A DNA stretch of 46,987 nt. Source: a virus. Shown one piece after another: positions 1 to 6,446 of the stretch. How positions within the stretch are numbered: position 1 is the first letter of the stretch; the number at the start of each line of letters is the position of its first letter. The notes under the pieces were generated by a model. The model did no database searches. It was given only the letters and a program-made list of their open reading frames with translations, and was not told where the DNA came from. The stretch covers positions 1 through 46,987 of IMG/VR virus record IMGVR_UViG_3300044568_004272. One strand, 5' to 3'. The position numbers were made by a program, and so were the translations under genes.

Positions 1-426
1 ACCAAGCTCTTGCAACAAACGATCCGTTGGATCAATTGCTAATGCATTCTCAGTTGTACCAGGTGCTGGGCGTGATGGTGCTACGGGTTCAGACGCTGGT
101 TCAACTGCAGCTGCAGCACGGCGAAGATTAGAAAGATCTTGTTGAACAACACCTTGGTTTGCACTACGACTAGGTGCTTTGGGTAATTCAGTTTTACCAC
201 GTAAAAAGCGGCGACCTGCAAGGCCAGCACCAATGGCAGCACCTGCAGCTAAGGCGGTTGTACCAAGGATTTGCAGAGCGTTGGGGCTTTGCTCTGGAGC
301 TTTGAGTTGATTACGGCGAAATTCCAGAACTTCCGGCGCCATTTCCGCCCGTTCTTCCGGATCTTCAGGGACTTGGACCCCAGTAGCGCGGCTATAAGCG
401 TAAAAATCAGCCGGAGAAAGGGCCAT
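1..426 (-). CDS. Virion-associated protein, 5' part only (runs off left edge)
   Basis: The reading frame is open from an ATG at 426 to the window edge (142 codons, no stop), so this is the N-terminal part of a longer protein. It begins MALSPADFYAYSRATG, followed by an acidic EDPEER stretch. Around residues 50-75 there is an Ala/Gly-rich hydrophobic segment that could span a membrane, and then a Pro/Ala-rich linker. I recall similar N-termini in cyanophage virion or internal proteins, but the exact role is unknown. It is transcribed divergently from the gene at 513. Confidence 0.7.
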   Translation of the reverse strand, partial: MALSPADFYAYSRATGVQVPEDPEERAEMAPEVLEFRRNQLKAPEQSPNALQILGTTALAAGAAIGAGLAGRRFLRGKTELPKAPSRSANQGVVQQDLSNLRRAAAAVEPASEPVAPSRPAPGTTENALAIDPTDRLLQELG

Positions 427-512
427 TGGAAAATATCTAACGTTTTTAAGGCTTATTTACATTGTATAAGGGGAAAATCTCGAATAAATAGGGTTTATAG
501 TTAGGAAATACA
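427..512. promoter_or_regulatory. Divergent intergenic region
   Basis: This short AT-rich gap separates two divergent genes and must hold both start regions. TATAAG at 465-470 and TATAGT at 496-501 on the plus strand are possible -10 boxes, but no convincing -35 partner was seen. AGGA at 503-506 is a likely ribosome-binding site for the plus gene. Confidence 0.35.
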
Positions 513-740
513 GTGTTGATGCAACAAATGGACGCCGGAACACGTCAAAAACGTGTAGAAGCTCTTGAAGCTATCAAAAACAAAGCTATGGATATGGCTG
601 TGAAGGGCCATGATTCTCTTGAAGTGCGTGACTTTGTAAAAGACGCCAAGATGAGTTTGGCTTATGAGCTTCCAGACGAAGAAGCGTTCGGTAAAGCAGC
701 CAAAGCAACGCTCGCATACAAACGCAAAAAGGGTCAATAG
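513..740 (+). CDS. Small conserved-looking protein of unknown function
   Basis: A 75-residue, Lys/Ala-rich, probably helical protein with alternating charges and no membrane segment or motif I recognise. The start is uncertain. GTG at 513 lies 6 nt after AGGA, whereas ATG at 519 lies 12 nt after it and would give 73 residues. It forms a single-gene transcription unit, because a strong terminator follows at 767-791. Confidence 0.6.
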   Translation: MLMQQMDAGTRQKRVEALEAIKNKAMDMAVKGHDSLEVRDFVKDAKMSLAYELPDEEAFGKAAKATLAYKRKKGQ

Positions 741-766
741 ATAATATTTGCAAATGTAAACATAAG

Positions 767-791
767 GCCGGGGATAGACCCCGGCTTTTTT
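767..791 (+). terminator. Rho-independent terminator
   Basis: A perfect 7-bp stem, GCCGGGG/CCCCGGC, with a 5-nt loop is followed directly by six T residues. It lies 26 nt after the stop codon of the 513-740 gene. Confidence 0.9.
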
Positions 792-1383
792 GTTGGAATT
801 TTGGGGCTAATTAGGGAATTTACTAACAAAAACCAATTATAATTCCTGGTTTTAATGACATAACAGCCCTATATATGGCAATTAGGGATCAAAATTACCT
901 GACGCTTCTCCCACCCATTGGCCGAATGTAAATGTGGGAAGAAAAAAAAAGAATGCGCGACGGTATGAAATTGTGAGTGTGAAGTTAACGCCCCTGACTA
1001 CGTTGATGAGGAGTGTGTTGTAAGCACCAAGGAATTATCAAGGTTGGAAGTTTAGTGAGTTAAGTGTAAGAGGCGGAGGGGGCAGCGCCCCTGACGACGT
1101 TAAGAACAATTGAAGTTTATTGTTGCGTCAATTTATTTTTTGTTTTGACCGCGACGCATCCATTCGGACAATATTGATACAATTCTTAACATGATTTGGG
1201 CATTATATAGCGCCCGAATCTAGGAATCCTTTCCGTTTTGGCGACGGTTCAAATAAGACTGTTGCGTAAATTTTGTTGATATTAATGTGTTTATTTACTG
1301 ACATATCGGGGGCTGCGCATCCGTATCACGCAGACATTTCACCTTGCTTCAACATTATTTACACAGTTTGATTTGTACTTGCC
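792..1383. other. Non-coding gap of about 590 bp
   Basis: No convincing gene was found on either strand. It contains AT-rich stretches, an imperfect inverted repeat (CTTCTCCCAC near 905 with GTGGGAAG near 935, followed by a run of A), and two copies of a 16-bp sequence at 989 and 1086. It could hold promoters for the following gene array or a small RNA. No strong sigma70 box pair could be assigned. Confidence 0.5.
989..1101 (+). repeat. Two copies of CGCCCCTGAC(T/G)ACGTT
   Basis: CGCCCCTGACTACGTT at 989-1004 recurs with one change at 1086-1101, 97 nt further on. A third copy differing at its second base (GACCCCTGACTACGTT) lies at 1446-1461 inside the next gene. The 1086 copy continues TTAAGAAC and loosely resembles the CGTC-loop-GACGTTAA element found six times downstream. 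Confidence 0.6.
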
Positions 1384-1551
1384 ATGATTCGTTCCAGGTT
1401 ATCTCAGCTTCTTGCCGTAGCTGCGGTCAAGGTTGCTGAGAACAAGACCCCTGACTACGTTCGTGCTCAACTTAAGCAGCGTCGTCAAGCATTGGTCGTT
1501 GAGATCAATGGCTATCGCGCTGCTCTCTCCAACATCATTGCACCTAACTAA
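1384..1551 (+). CDS. Small basic helical protein (55 aa)
   Basis: ATG at 1384 opens a 55-residue frame ending in TAA at 1549-1551, two bases before the next ATG at 1554. The product is Ala/Val/Arg/Gln-rich with an Arg-rich middle (KQRRQ) and is probably a helical hairpin. The start is preceded by a TTTGTACTTGCC leader with no Shine-Dalgarno. Tight coupling to the next gene and clean codon use support it. Function unknown. Confidence 0.6.
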   Translation: MIRSRLSQLLAVAAVKVAENKTPDYVRAQLKQRRQALVVEINGYRAALSNIIAPN

Positions 1552-1553
1552 CC

Positions 1554-1781
1554 ATGTTCATTTATCAACCCAACATCTACTCATCTGATCGTGTCGTTTG
1601 GTACGGCGGTGAATCAACCAAGCTTCACTATGAGCAGGAAGCCGTAGACGCCAACGGTTGCCCCGAGTGGTTGGACGTTGCTGTCCAAACACTAGGCGGT
1701 GGCATACCAGCTGGTGTATCTGAGCTTCATGCTGCACTGGTTGATTACTACAACTATTGCCAAACCACAGATCACATCTGA
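1554..1781 (+). CDS. Hypothetical protein (75 aa)
   Basis: The ATG lies 2 nt after the stop of the previous small gene (CTAACTAACCATG), so the two probably share a transcript. The product is aromatic and acidic, begins MFIYQPNIYSSD, and has two Cys and several Tyr. No known motif was recognised. The leader is CA-rich without a Shine-Dalgarno, like most genes in this array. Confidence 0.6.
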   Translation: MFIYQPNIYSSDRVVWYGGESTKLHYEQEAVDANGCPEWLDVAVQTLGGGIPAGVSELHAALVDYYNYCQTTDHI

Positions 1782-1837
1782 TTTCTGCACTTAACCCTTC
1801 CGTAGTGGTATGCATGTACTACTGCGGTGGGTTTACT

Positions 1838-1857
1838 GCAGGATTCATTTATCCTGC
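1838..1857 (+). other. Intergenic hairpin upstream of SSB-like gene
   Basis: GCAGGAT-TCATTT-ATCCTGC forms a 7-bp stem with a 6-nt loop, followed by CTTCGTTCT rather than a clean T tract. It lies 24 nt before the start codon at 1882. It could be a weak terminator or an mRNA-end stabiliser. Confidence 0.5.
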
Positions 1858-1881
1858 TTCGTTCTACACCATTCAATTCCA

Positions 1882-2286
1882 ATGTCTGACACCATCGCTA
1901 AGAAGCTGCCTGACTTCCAGCAAGTTACGTTGCATGGCCGTATTGCACACATGGAGCTTGTCGACTACCAGGATCAGCAGTTCCTTTCTGTTGTCCTGGC
2001 TCACACCATTTCCGAGAATACGGATGTGCGTGTGCGTTTCACCAACTCCAATGGGTTGCTTACGGCTTTTGGCAACGGCAATCTTGTTGTTGGTCAAGAG
2101 CTCACCGTCAGTGGATCCATCAAAGGCATCCGTGCTTTCTACATGAAAGAGGATGCGTTGATGCCACTGAAGTATCCTGAGCTGCAGCTTCGTTGCACCA
2201 GTTACATCTTTGGTTCTAAGCCCCAGGCTAAAGCTGAGGTTGAAACACCGAAAGCTGAGCCTACCCTTGAGGCAATTCCGTTCTGA
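1882..2286 (+). CDS. SSB-like single OB-fold protein
   Basis: The ATG at 1882 follows a CA-rich leader (CATTCAATTCC) and gives 134 residues; the upstream extension of the frame reads through a hairpin and is ignored. Residues about 15-105 show the alternating strand pattern of an OB fold: VTLHGRIAHMEL, an F-LSVV strand, VRFTNSNG and LTVSGSIKGIRAF. The last residues, LEAIPF, resemble the acidic-hydrophobic -DIPF tail by which SSB proteins recruit partners. A likely role is coating single-stranded DNA. A second, tandem-OB SSB is encoded at 15164. Family assignment is by pattern only. Confidence 0.6.
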   Translation: MSDTIAKKLPDFQQVTLHGRIAHMELVDYQDQQFLSVVLAHTISENTDVRVRFTNSNGLLTAFGNGNLVVGQELTVSGSIKGIRAFYMKEDALMPLKYPELQLRCTSYIFGSKPQAKAEVETPKAEPTLEAIPF

Positions 2287-2310
2287 CCCTTGGGCTGACG
2301 GTTGCACATT

Positions 2311-2331
2311 CCCCTGGTTTGCCAGGGGTTT
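2311..2331 (+). terminator. Hairpin with short T run
   Basis: CCCCTGG-TTTG-CCAGGGG, a perfect 7-bp stem with a 4-nt loop, is followed by TTT. It lies 24 nt after the SSB-like stop codon and about 50 nt before the next start. It is a probable weak terminator or attenuating hairpin. Confidence 0.6.
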
Positions 2332-2379
2332 CTGCAGCCCTCACCAGAGAGCTGCCTCCATTACCCAACATCTCAACCC

Positions 2380-2574
2380 ATGAAACACATCATCAAACTA
2401 GGAGTCAATCGTTACTTACACCTTGACTCATATAAGACACATGAGACGCCGCTAGCCAACACTTCCGTTGGAGTGCTCGCAGTCTTGATTGCTGCACTCA
2501 CCATGGGTGCCCTCGTTGGCGTCGATGTCACAAACCCTACTCAACCTACCAATGTACATAGCATTAGTCGCTGA
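2380..2574 (+). CDS. Small membrane protein (64 aa)
   Basis: The ATG at 2380 follows the leader ACATCTCAACCC. The N-terminal half is basic (KHIIKLGVNRYLH). Residues about 31-52 form one strongly hydrophobic segment (VGVLAVLIAALTMGALVG), so the product is probably a single-pass membrane protein. Its 3' end overlaps the next gene by 23 nt. Function unknown. Confidence 0.55.
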   Translation: MKHIIKLGVNRYLHLDSYKTHETPLANTSVGVLAVLIAALTMGALVGVDVTNPTQPTNVHSISR

Positions 2575-2773
2575 TCGCACTGGGCGCTACACCCATGTAT
2601 GGGGTGAAGCCAAGACCTGGGGTCTGTTCCACGATCAACTCGAAGACGTTGGCTGCGAGGTGATCGAGAATCAGACCTACGAATGGTATGGCTGTACCAA
2701 GGAGGAAGTCGCTGAGGACTGCTTGTCAGTGCATCAGCTTCTCACCCATTCCGACTTTGTACCCCATCCGTAG
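2552..2773 (+). CDS. Hypothetical acidic protein (73 aa)
   Basis: The chosen start is the ATG at 2552 (CTACCAATGTAC). The frame extends upstream inside the previous gene, but no better start is seen there. The product begins MYIALVADRTGRYTHVWG, is rich in Trp and acidic residues, and could be a compact alpha/beta fold. No family recognised. Confidence 0.55.
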   Translation: MYIALVADRTGRYTHVWGEAKTWGLFHDQLEDVGCEVIENQTYEWYGCTKEEVAEDCLSVHQLLTHSDFVPHP

Positions 2774-2797
2774 CGTCCTGCATCATTTCAACACCAC

Positions 2798-2829
2798 AGC
2801 TGGGACTTGCGTCTCTGCGGGTTCCAGCT
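2798..2829 (+). other. Leader hairpin
   Basis: AGCTGGGAC pairs with GTTCCAGCT (9 bp with one G-T) around a 14-nt loop. It lies about 40 nt before the start codon at 2871 and is followed by no T tract. It may be an mRNA stability or regulatory hairpin. Confidence 0.5.
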
Positions 2830-2870
2830 ATCCTCTACTTGCATTCACTGCACAACACACCATCTAACCC

Positions 2871-3311
2871 ATGGAAGCACTCTCTCAACTCGACATTCAA
2901 AACCCTGATCACATCTCTGTGATTACCAGGGAAGGCAAGCTGACTGTATCCGTCGTCAAAGACGGCGTTTCTGTCACGCTTGGTTTCCCAATTAACACAA
3001 CGTTCAATACGACCCCCAGGCCCCCGCTGCAACAGCCGGCATCACAGATGATGGCTGTTAAGAACCAGGTTTCTACTGGTGTTCGTTCGCAGCAAAAGCC
3101 TGGGAAGCAACGGTCTTCACCCGTTGGTAACGCAAAGCTTAACAATGATCTGGTCCGTGAAATTAAACTGATGCTGGCTGATACTGAAACCATGATTCGT
3201 TTTGGTTCCAGGCAGCAAGCATACGAAGAAATTGCACGGGCCTATAAAGTGAGTCATCACACAATCTCTAACATCCACAAAGGTCTGGCTTGGCGTCAAG
3301 TCAAGCTTTGA
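2871..3311 (+). CDS. Putative HTH DNA-binding protein
   Basis: A 146-residue protein. Residues 1-45 look like a small beta domain, 46-85 a Pro/Gln/Ser-rich linker, and 86-146 a basic helical domain. The C-terminal domain (LNNDLVREIKLML then YEEIARAYKVSHHTISNIHKG) has the pattern of the helix-turn-helix modules common at the C-terminus of phage homing endonucleases and regulators, but no nuclease motif is present. It could regulate transcription, perhaps through the twin palindromes just downstream at 3382-3419. The start follows a CA-rich leader (CACCATCTAACCC). Confidence 0.6.
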   Translation: MEALSQLDIQNPDHISVITREGKLTVSVVKDGVSVTLGFPINTTFNTTPRPPLQQPASQMMAVKNQVSTGVRSQQKPGKQRSSPVGNAKLNNDLVREIKLMLADTETMIRFGSRQQAYEEIARAYKVSHHTISNIHKGLAWRQVKL

Positions 3312-3333
3312 TCTTTGTACTTCTATTGTTTTT

Positions 3334-3376
3334 GCCTGGGCAGTACCGATGTCAGTTCGGTGCGTAAGTCCCAGGC
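3334..3376 (+). other. Two-tier hairpin after HTH gene
   Basis: The outer stem GCCTGGG/CCCAGGC encloses an inner stem ACCG/CGGT. It starts 22 nt after the HTH gene stop. There is no trailing T tract, so it is a structured RNA element or processing site rather than a classical terminator. Confidence 0.5.
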
Positions 3377-3381
3377 CTTAC

Positions 3382-3419
3382 TACTCACACTTTGAGTAAT
3401 ACCACTCACACTCTGAGTA
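3382..3419. promoter_or_regulatory. Two operator-like palindromes, 21 bp apart
   Basis: TACTCACACTTTGAGTA (3382-3398) and CACTCACACTCTGAGTA (3403-3419) are each an inverted repeat, (T/C)ACTCA-N5-TGAGTA. Their 21-bp period equals two helical turns, so both would face the same side of DNA. They lie just before the gene at 3438 and after the HTH gene at 2871-3311. This is typical operator architecture; the binding protein is unknown. Confidence 0.6.
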
Positions 3420-3437
3420 TTTACACCAATTCAAACC

Positions 3438-3581
3438 ATGGACACCAATCAATTCGAAAACGACATTCCGTCTGATGCTCTTGATGCCATGGCTGACATG
3501 GCAGAAGAACAATACCAAGCAATGACGGAATCTAACCAAGATGAATGGGAGGGCGTCATCTATGACGACGAAGATAGTTGA
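3438..3581 (+). CDS. Small acidic protein (47 aa)
   Basis: ATG at 3438 (TTCAAACCATGG) gives 47 residues ending in TGA at 3579-3581. It is strongly acidic (about 15 Asp/Glu) with three Met-Ala repeats and no basic stretch. Such peptides in lytic phages often inhibit host enzymes, but that is only a general possibility here. It lies directly after the twin palindromes and would be the first gene they control. Confidence 0.5.
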   Translation: MDTNQFENDIPSDALDAMADMAEEQYQAMTESNQDEWEGVIYDDEDS

Positions 3582-4014
3582 GAGTAATTCTCAACAACAA
3601 GACAATGACATTATCATTCATGTCATTGCACTCATCTTAATTCTCATCACAGTACTAATCTCATGCTTCACCCCGCGAAGCGGAGATAACACAACAACAC
3701 CACACCAATCTCCAACGAAAGAACAATGCTTCACCCCGTCACCCAAGAAATTGCCGAGTCCTTCGGCTACATCCCCTTCTCAGAAGAAGATTGGGACGAA
3801 CAGTACCAAGCCGAAGTCAACTACGACGGCGAGAAAGGCGAACGTCCAAGCAACGGCAGTGTCTATCGCAACAAGCGAGGCATCCTTCGTTGCTACTGGA
3901 TCCCAAAGTATGCCGACAAAGAACTCCAAGGCTGGTACGACATACCAACCAACGAGGAAATCGAAGAGTGGGCGTTCGACTCAGTCGCGTTCACACCGGA
4001 CGACGACGAAGTAG
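3562..4014 (+). CDS. Possible overlapping membrane-protein ORF (doubtful)
   Basis: An ATG at 3562 inside the previous gene opens a 150-residue frame. About 17 polar residues lead into a hydrophobic run (IIIHVIALILILITVLISC), followed by a Ser/Thr/Lys/Pro-rich tail that lies out of frame over the gene at 3726. The hydrophobic part covers the otherwise non-coding gap 3582-3725, which is why I list it. The tail may simply be a shadow of the 3726 gene. It has not been shown to be expressed. Confidence 0.3.
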   Translation: MTTKIVESNSQQQDNDIIIHVIALILILITVLISCFTPRSGDNTTTPHQSPTKEQCFTPSPKKLPSPSATSPSQKKIGTNSTKPKSTTTARKANVQATAVSIATSEASFVATGSQSMPTKNSKAGTTYQPTRKSKSGRSTQSRSHRTTTK

Positions 4015-4061
4015 AACCGGACCATCCTGATAGCTGGCTTTCAATTCTTGGACTTATTTAA
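3726..4061 (+). CDS. Hypothetical acidic protein (111 aa)
   Basis: Starts ATGCTTCACCCC after a CA-rich leader (CCAACGAAAGAACA). It is acidic and aromatic (SEEDWDEQY, then a DDDEVEPDHPDSW tail) and looks like a soluble folded protein. No family recognised. The longer plus-strand frame overlapping it in another phase is treated as doubtful. Confidence 0.6.
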   Translation: MLHPVTQEIAESFGYIPFSEEDWDEQYQAEVNYDGEKGERPSNGSVYRNKRGILRCYWIPKYADKELQGWYDIPTNEEIEEWAFDSVAFTPDDDEVEPDHPDSWLSILGLI

Positions 4062-4138
4062 AGTATTGTCCAAGATTGCAAATCAGCCAATACTACGAAT
4101 GTATCGGCTGTTTATCCAATACAACACTGATTGTGCCA

Positions 4139-4381
4139 ATGCAAATCGACAACTCAGCACCACTCAGCCTGAGTATTAACCAACGGAATCTCTATCTGTA
4201 TTACTTAAATCACAGGAGGAAACATGCGAACACTCCATGTTTCGTGCCAAAGATTCCGGTCCAAGGAAATCGAATGGCTGATTACATGCATACTATCGAA
4301 AGCCTTGAAGAGAAACGCTTGATTCGTGTGGATCGCACCAGCGATAACTACACGGGCTGGATCATCCTAGATCCTAGGTGA
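4139..4381 (+). CDS. Putative winged-helix protein (80 aa)
   Basis: The ATG at 4139 (TTGTGCCAATGC) is preferred; the frame extends to 4076. Residues 10-80 (INQRNLYLYYLNHRR, VQGNRMADYMHTIESLEEKRLIRVDR, YTGWIIL) fit a winged-helix layout: helix, helix, recognition helix with a Leu-rich end, then a beta hairpin. It may be a small transcription regulator. An ACTCA-gcc-TGAGT palindrome lies near its own 5' end (4162-4174). Confidence 0.5.
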   Translation: MQIDNSAPLSLSINQRNLYLYYLNHRRKHANTPCFVPKIPVQGNRMADYMHTIESLEEKRLIRVDRTSDNYTGWIILDPR

Positions 4382-4406
4382 CATATAAGTTTATCTTATG
4401 TGTACG

Positions 4407-4440
4407 TAGCTTATTCCTTCATAACTAGAAGGCTAAGCTA
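4407..4440 (+). other. Intergenic hairpin
   Basis: TAGCTTA/TAAGCTA plus an inner CCTTC/GAAGG stem form a 12-bp interrupted hairpin with a 7-nt loop, ending 21 nt before the start codon at 4462. It is preceded by a smaller ACATA/TATGT inverted repeat. There is no T tract. It could be a regulatory or mRNA-stabilising structure. Confidence 0.5.
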
Positions 4441-4461
4441 TCAATCACTCCACACGACACC

Positions 4462-4788
4462 ATGTCAAAAACTGAACTTCACTTTGAACCAACCATTTAT
4501 CATCGCTCTGATGGCACACAGGTTGTCTTTCAGATGAACGATTGCAAACGCATCGAACTCATCCTCAAAGAACTAAGTGCCATCTACAGACGTGAAGATA
4601 ACCGTCCGTTGGATTGTCTTCAACTTCCATATCAAGCTCAAGAGCTGATCTTGAAAGCCATCGGTCTGCTCGAAAGAGCAACTGAGTGGGACGAACCAAC
4701 GGACAATGAACTTACTGGTGAACCGCCTATTACTGCAGATGAAATCCATACTGCAGCATGGAAAGAACACCAAGAAGCACATCGTTAA
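4462..4788 (+). CDS. Hypothetical helical protein (108 aa)
   Basis: The start follows a CA-rich leader (CACTCCACACGACACC). The protein is mostly helical and acidic, with an N-terminal beta segment (LHFEPTIYHRSDGTQVVFQ). No motif is recognised. It converges with the minus-strand gene at 4785 with a 4-bp tail overlap. Confidence 0.6.
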   Translation: MSKTELHFEPTIYHRSDGTQVVFQMNDCKRIELILKELSAIYRREDNRPLDCLQLPYQAQELILKAIGLLERATEWDEPTDNELTGEPPITADEIHTAAWKEHQEAHR

Positions 4789-5012
4789 ATTTTTGACCTG
4801 TCTCCATTTAAGAATCCATTTAAAATGTTTACTGCTTGAGTTTTGTTTCCATCGCTAATTAATGGATTTGCCAAAACAGCTAAAGCGTGATCAACTTTTG
4901 ATCCCGGAGAAGGTACAGGCAATTCTCTTGTATTGATTTTATTTTCTATAAATGCAACAACATTTGCATATCTACCAGCTAATTCCATGGGTTTACATTC
5001 ACATATAAACAT
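4785..5012 (-). CDS. Hypothetical protein on the opposite strand (75 aa)
   Basis: A 75-residue frame on the minus strand inside an otherwise plus-strand array. The product has ordinary composition (ALAVLANPLI, VNILNGFLNGD) and no obvious motif. Its start faces the divergent gap 5013-5154. Isolated counter-oriented genes like this one are often late-acquired morons; here that is inference. Confidence 0.55.
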   Translation of the reverse strand: MFICECKPMELAGRYANVVAFIENKINTRELPVPSPGSKVDHALAVLANPLISDGNKTQAVNILNGFLNGDRSKI

Positions 5013-5154
5013 TTTACTTTATGAACTAATAATGGTTTGTACCCCTACAACCCCGCAGGGAGTACCAGGGGGGAACCTTTATTTCTATTAGATAAACTAA
5101 TGTTTACTCCCTTTATTCCCTGCTACACTTCACTGTCTACTCCATTCAATCCCA
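5013..5154. promoter_or_regulatory. Divergent intergenic region
   Basis: The gap lies between a minus-strand start (5012) and a plus-strand start (5155). It contains GC-rich potential hairpins around 5040-5070 and GGGAGTA...TACTCCC inverted copies about 45 nt apart. TTTACT followed by TACACT at about 15-nt spacing is a weak plus-strand promoter candidate. Confidence 0.35.
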
Positions 5155-5361
5155 ATGACTGACAACACTCCCCGCATTCCAGACTCCATTGACCTTGAAC
5201 GTTTATCCGCTATGCAACTTGTAGCAAAGATGAAGGAATCAGCTGACAAGTTTGGCATCGGCTTCGTTGGTGGATTCATTGCACCCAACGGAGAGAAGTT
5301 TATGATGTCCAACATGTCTGATGAAGACACCAACGCATTACTTCCAGAGGACTTGAAATAA
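5155..5361 (+). CDS. Hypothetical protein (68 aa)
   Basis: The start follows CTCCATTCAATCCCA, a CA-rich leader. The protein has an acidic N-terminus, a helix (LSAMQLVAKMKESADKFG), a Gly-rich hairpin (GFVGGFIAPNGEKF) and an acidic tail. Its stop TAA shares one base with the next ATG (TAATG), so the genes are coupled. Confidence 0.55.
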   Translation: MTDNTPRIPDSIDLERLSAMQLVAKMKESADKFGIGFVGGFIAPNGEKFMMSNMSDEDTNALLPEDLK

Positions 5362-5717
5362 TGGCACAAACAATTCAGCAAGAATTTATTGAAATAGACG
5401 GAGTTCGTTATTTAAAAACAATAGTAACTACAACTGCTATTCATAACACTTTTATTTATAAAGAAACATATTTTACTTACAAAGAACTTATTAAAGAACT
5501 TTCTAAATTAAAGGAGGACAAAGGTCTTTGTTTTGTAAAAGCAAGTTTTGATCGTCATCTTAAACGAAAACTTAACTGTATTAAAAACCAAGCACTTGTT
5601 TTGCCCGTACCTTTGTATTCAAACAATGTAGGCAATGTAGATTTAACTAATTTTTATATTGTTCAAGCTGACAAAAGGCGAAGCCTATTGCTATTTAAAA
5701 GGATTGATCATGACTGA
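5361..5717 (+). CDS. Hypothetical protein (118 aa), AT-rich gene
   Basis: Coupled to the previous gene by TAATG. It is basic and Lys/Leu-rich, with an N-terminal beta-rich part (FIEIDGVRYLKTIVTTT) and a helical middle. Base composition is visibly more AT-rich than the flanking genes, like the HNH gene at 5904. The two may have arrived together or been acquired recently. Confidence 0.55.
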   Translation: MAQTIQQEFIEIDGVRYLKTIVTTTAIHNTFIYKETYFTYKELIKELSKLKEDKGLCFVKASFDRHLKRKLNCIKNQALVLPVPLYSNNVGNVDLTNFYIVQADKRRSLLLFKRIDHD

Positions 5718-5907
5718 ACGCTCAGCCTTCAACTTCGACAAGACCATTGCCGGAGTCAACATCACAGAACGTGGTGTTAAATCGTTTACCAAATCGTTTA
5801 AGCTTGGCCCGTTTCAACTAACACTTAACGCCAGAGAATCTGGTGTGCGTGGATCTATCAGCTTGCCGGGCACAGGCTTATCAAAACGTAACATTCGAAT
5901 TTTATGA
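5710..5907 (+). CDS. DUF4236-like small protein
   Basis: The ATG at 5710 (TTGATCATGACTG) overlaps the previous stop by 8 nt and gives 65 residues. The segment KSFKLGPFQLTLNARESGV...SISLPGTGLS resembles the short beta repeat of DUF4236 proteins (KS.KLGPG.RLN.SKSG...LPGTGLS). That domain is common in bacteria and phages and has no known function. Its stop overlaps the HNH start as ATGA. Confidence 0.5.
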   Translation: MTERSAFNFDKTIAGVNITERGVKSFTKSFKLGPFQLTLNARESGVRGSISLPGTGLSKRNIRIL

Positions 5908-6392
5908 AACCAATTAAACTTCCTAAGCAAGATTATTTAAATTCTTTGTTTAAATATGATTTTGATCAAGGAACTATTTATTGGTTGCCTCAATCTGGTA
6001 AACGTTGCAACAATGCAAAACAACAAGCCGGTTGTTATACAACTAAGGGCTATCGAGTTGTCCGTATTGATGGACGTTTATATAAAGAACATCGAATTAT
6101 TTGGGTAATGAACCATGGTTCAATTACGGACAATTACGATGTTGATCACATTGATCGTAATACGTCAAACAATAAACTTGACAACTTAAGACTTGTTAGT
6201 CATTCTTTGAATCATATTAATAAGAATAGTAAAGGAGTTACTTATTGTAATACAAGAAATAAGTGGGTAGCACAATTAACTTTTCAAGGTAAAAGCATTT
6301 TAAATAAACGATTTAATTCTTACGAAGAAGCTTTAAATGTTTATCAATCAACCAAGGATAAATTATTCGCTGACAACATTAAATTATTCTGA
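5904..6392 (+). CDS. HNH homing endonuclease with AP2-like C-terminus
   Basis: 162 residues. The central HNH module is clear: KEHRIIWVMNHG, then DVDHIDRNTSNNKLDNLRLVSHSLNH. The C-terminal part (GVTYCNTRNKWVAQLTFQGK...FNSYEEALNVY) matches AP2-type DNA-binding domains often joined to HNH nucleases. Such genes cut intron- or insertless target sites and spread by repair. It overlaps the previous gene by 4 nt and is AT-rich relative to its neighbours, as expected for a mobile gene. No interrupted host gene or intron is visible around it, so it is free-standing. Confidence 0.85.
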   Translation: MKPIKLPKQDYLNSLFKYDFDQGTIYWLPQSGKRCNNAKQQAGCYTTKGYRVVRIDGRLYKEHRIIWVMNHGSITDNYDVDHIDRNTSNNKLDNLRLVSHSLNHINKNSKGVTYCNTRNKWVAQLTFQGKSILNKRFNSYEEALNVYQSTKDKLFADNIKLF

Positions 6393-6397
6393 AGATT

Positions 6398-6423
6398 CGT
6401 CCTGGGTATGACGTTAAACTGCC
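6398..6423 (+). promoter_or_regulatory. CGTC-loop-GACG-TTAAACTG element, copy 1
   Basis: CGTC, loop CTGGGTAT, GACG, then TTAAACTGCC. The inverted repeat CGTC/GACG is followed by the invariant TTAAA. It ends 23 nt before the ATG at 6447. This is one of six copies in the window (others at 6911, 11860, 15116, 15976, 19414). It is a probable phage promoter, operator or leader RNA hairpin. Confidence 0.75.
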
Positions 6424-6446
6424 TGCATTCCACTGCAATTCAACCC

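Noticed and set aside
2774-2781. CGTCCTG after the gene at 2552 as a seventh element copy
   Set aside because: It lacks both GACG and TTAAA; only the first 7 bases match.
6408-6446. ATG inside element copy 1 as start of the 65-aa protein
   Set aside because: The same element ATG is out of frame or absent at the other five copies, and the ATG at 6447 has the usual CA-rich leader.
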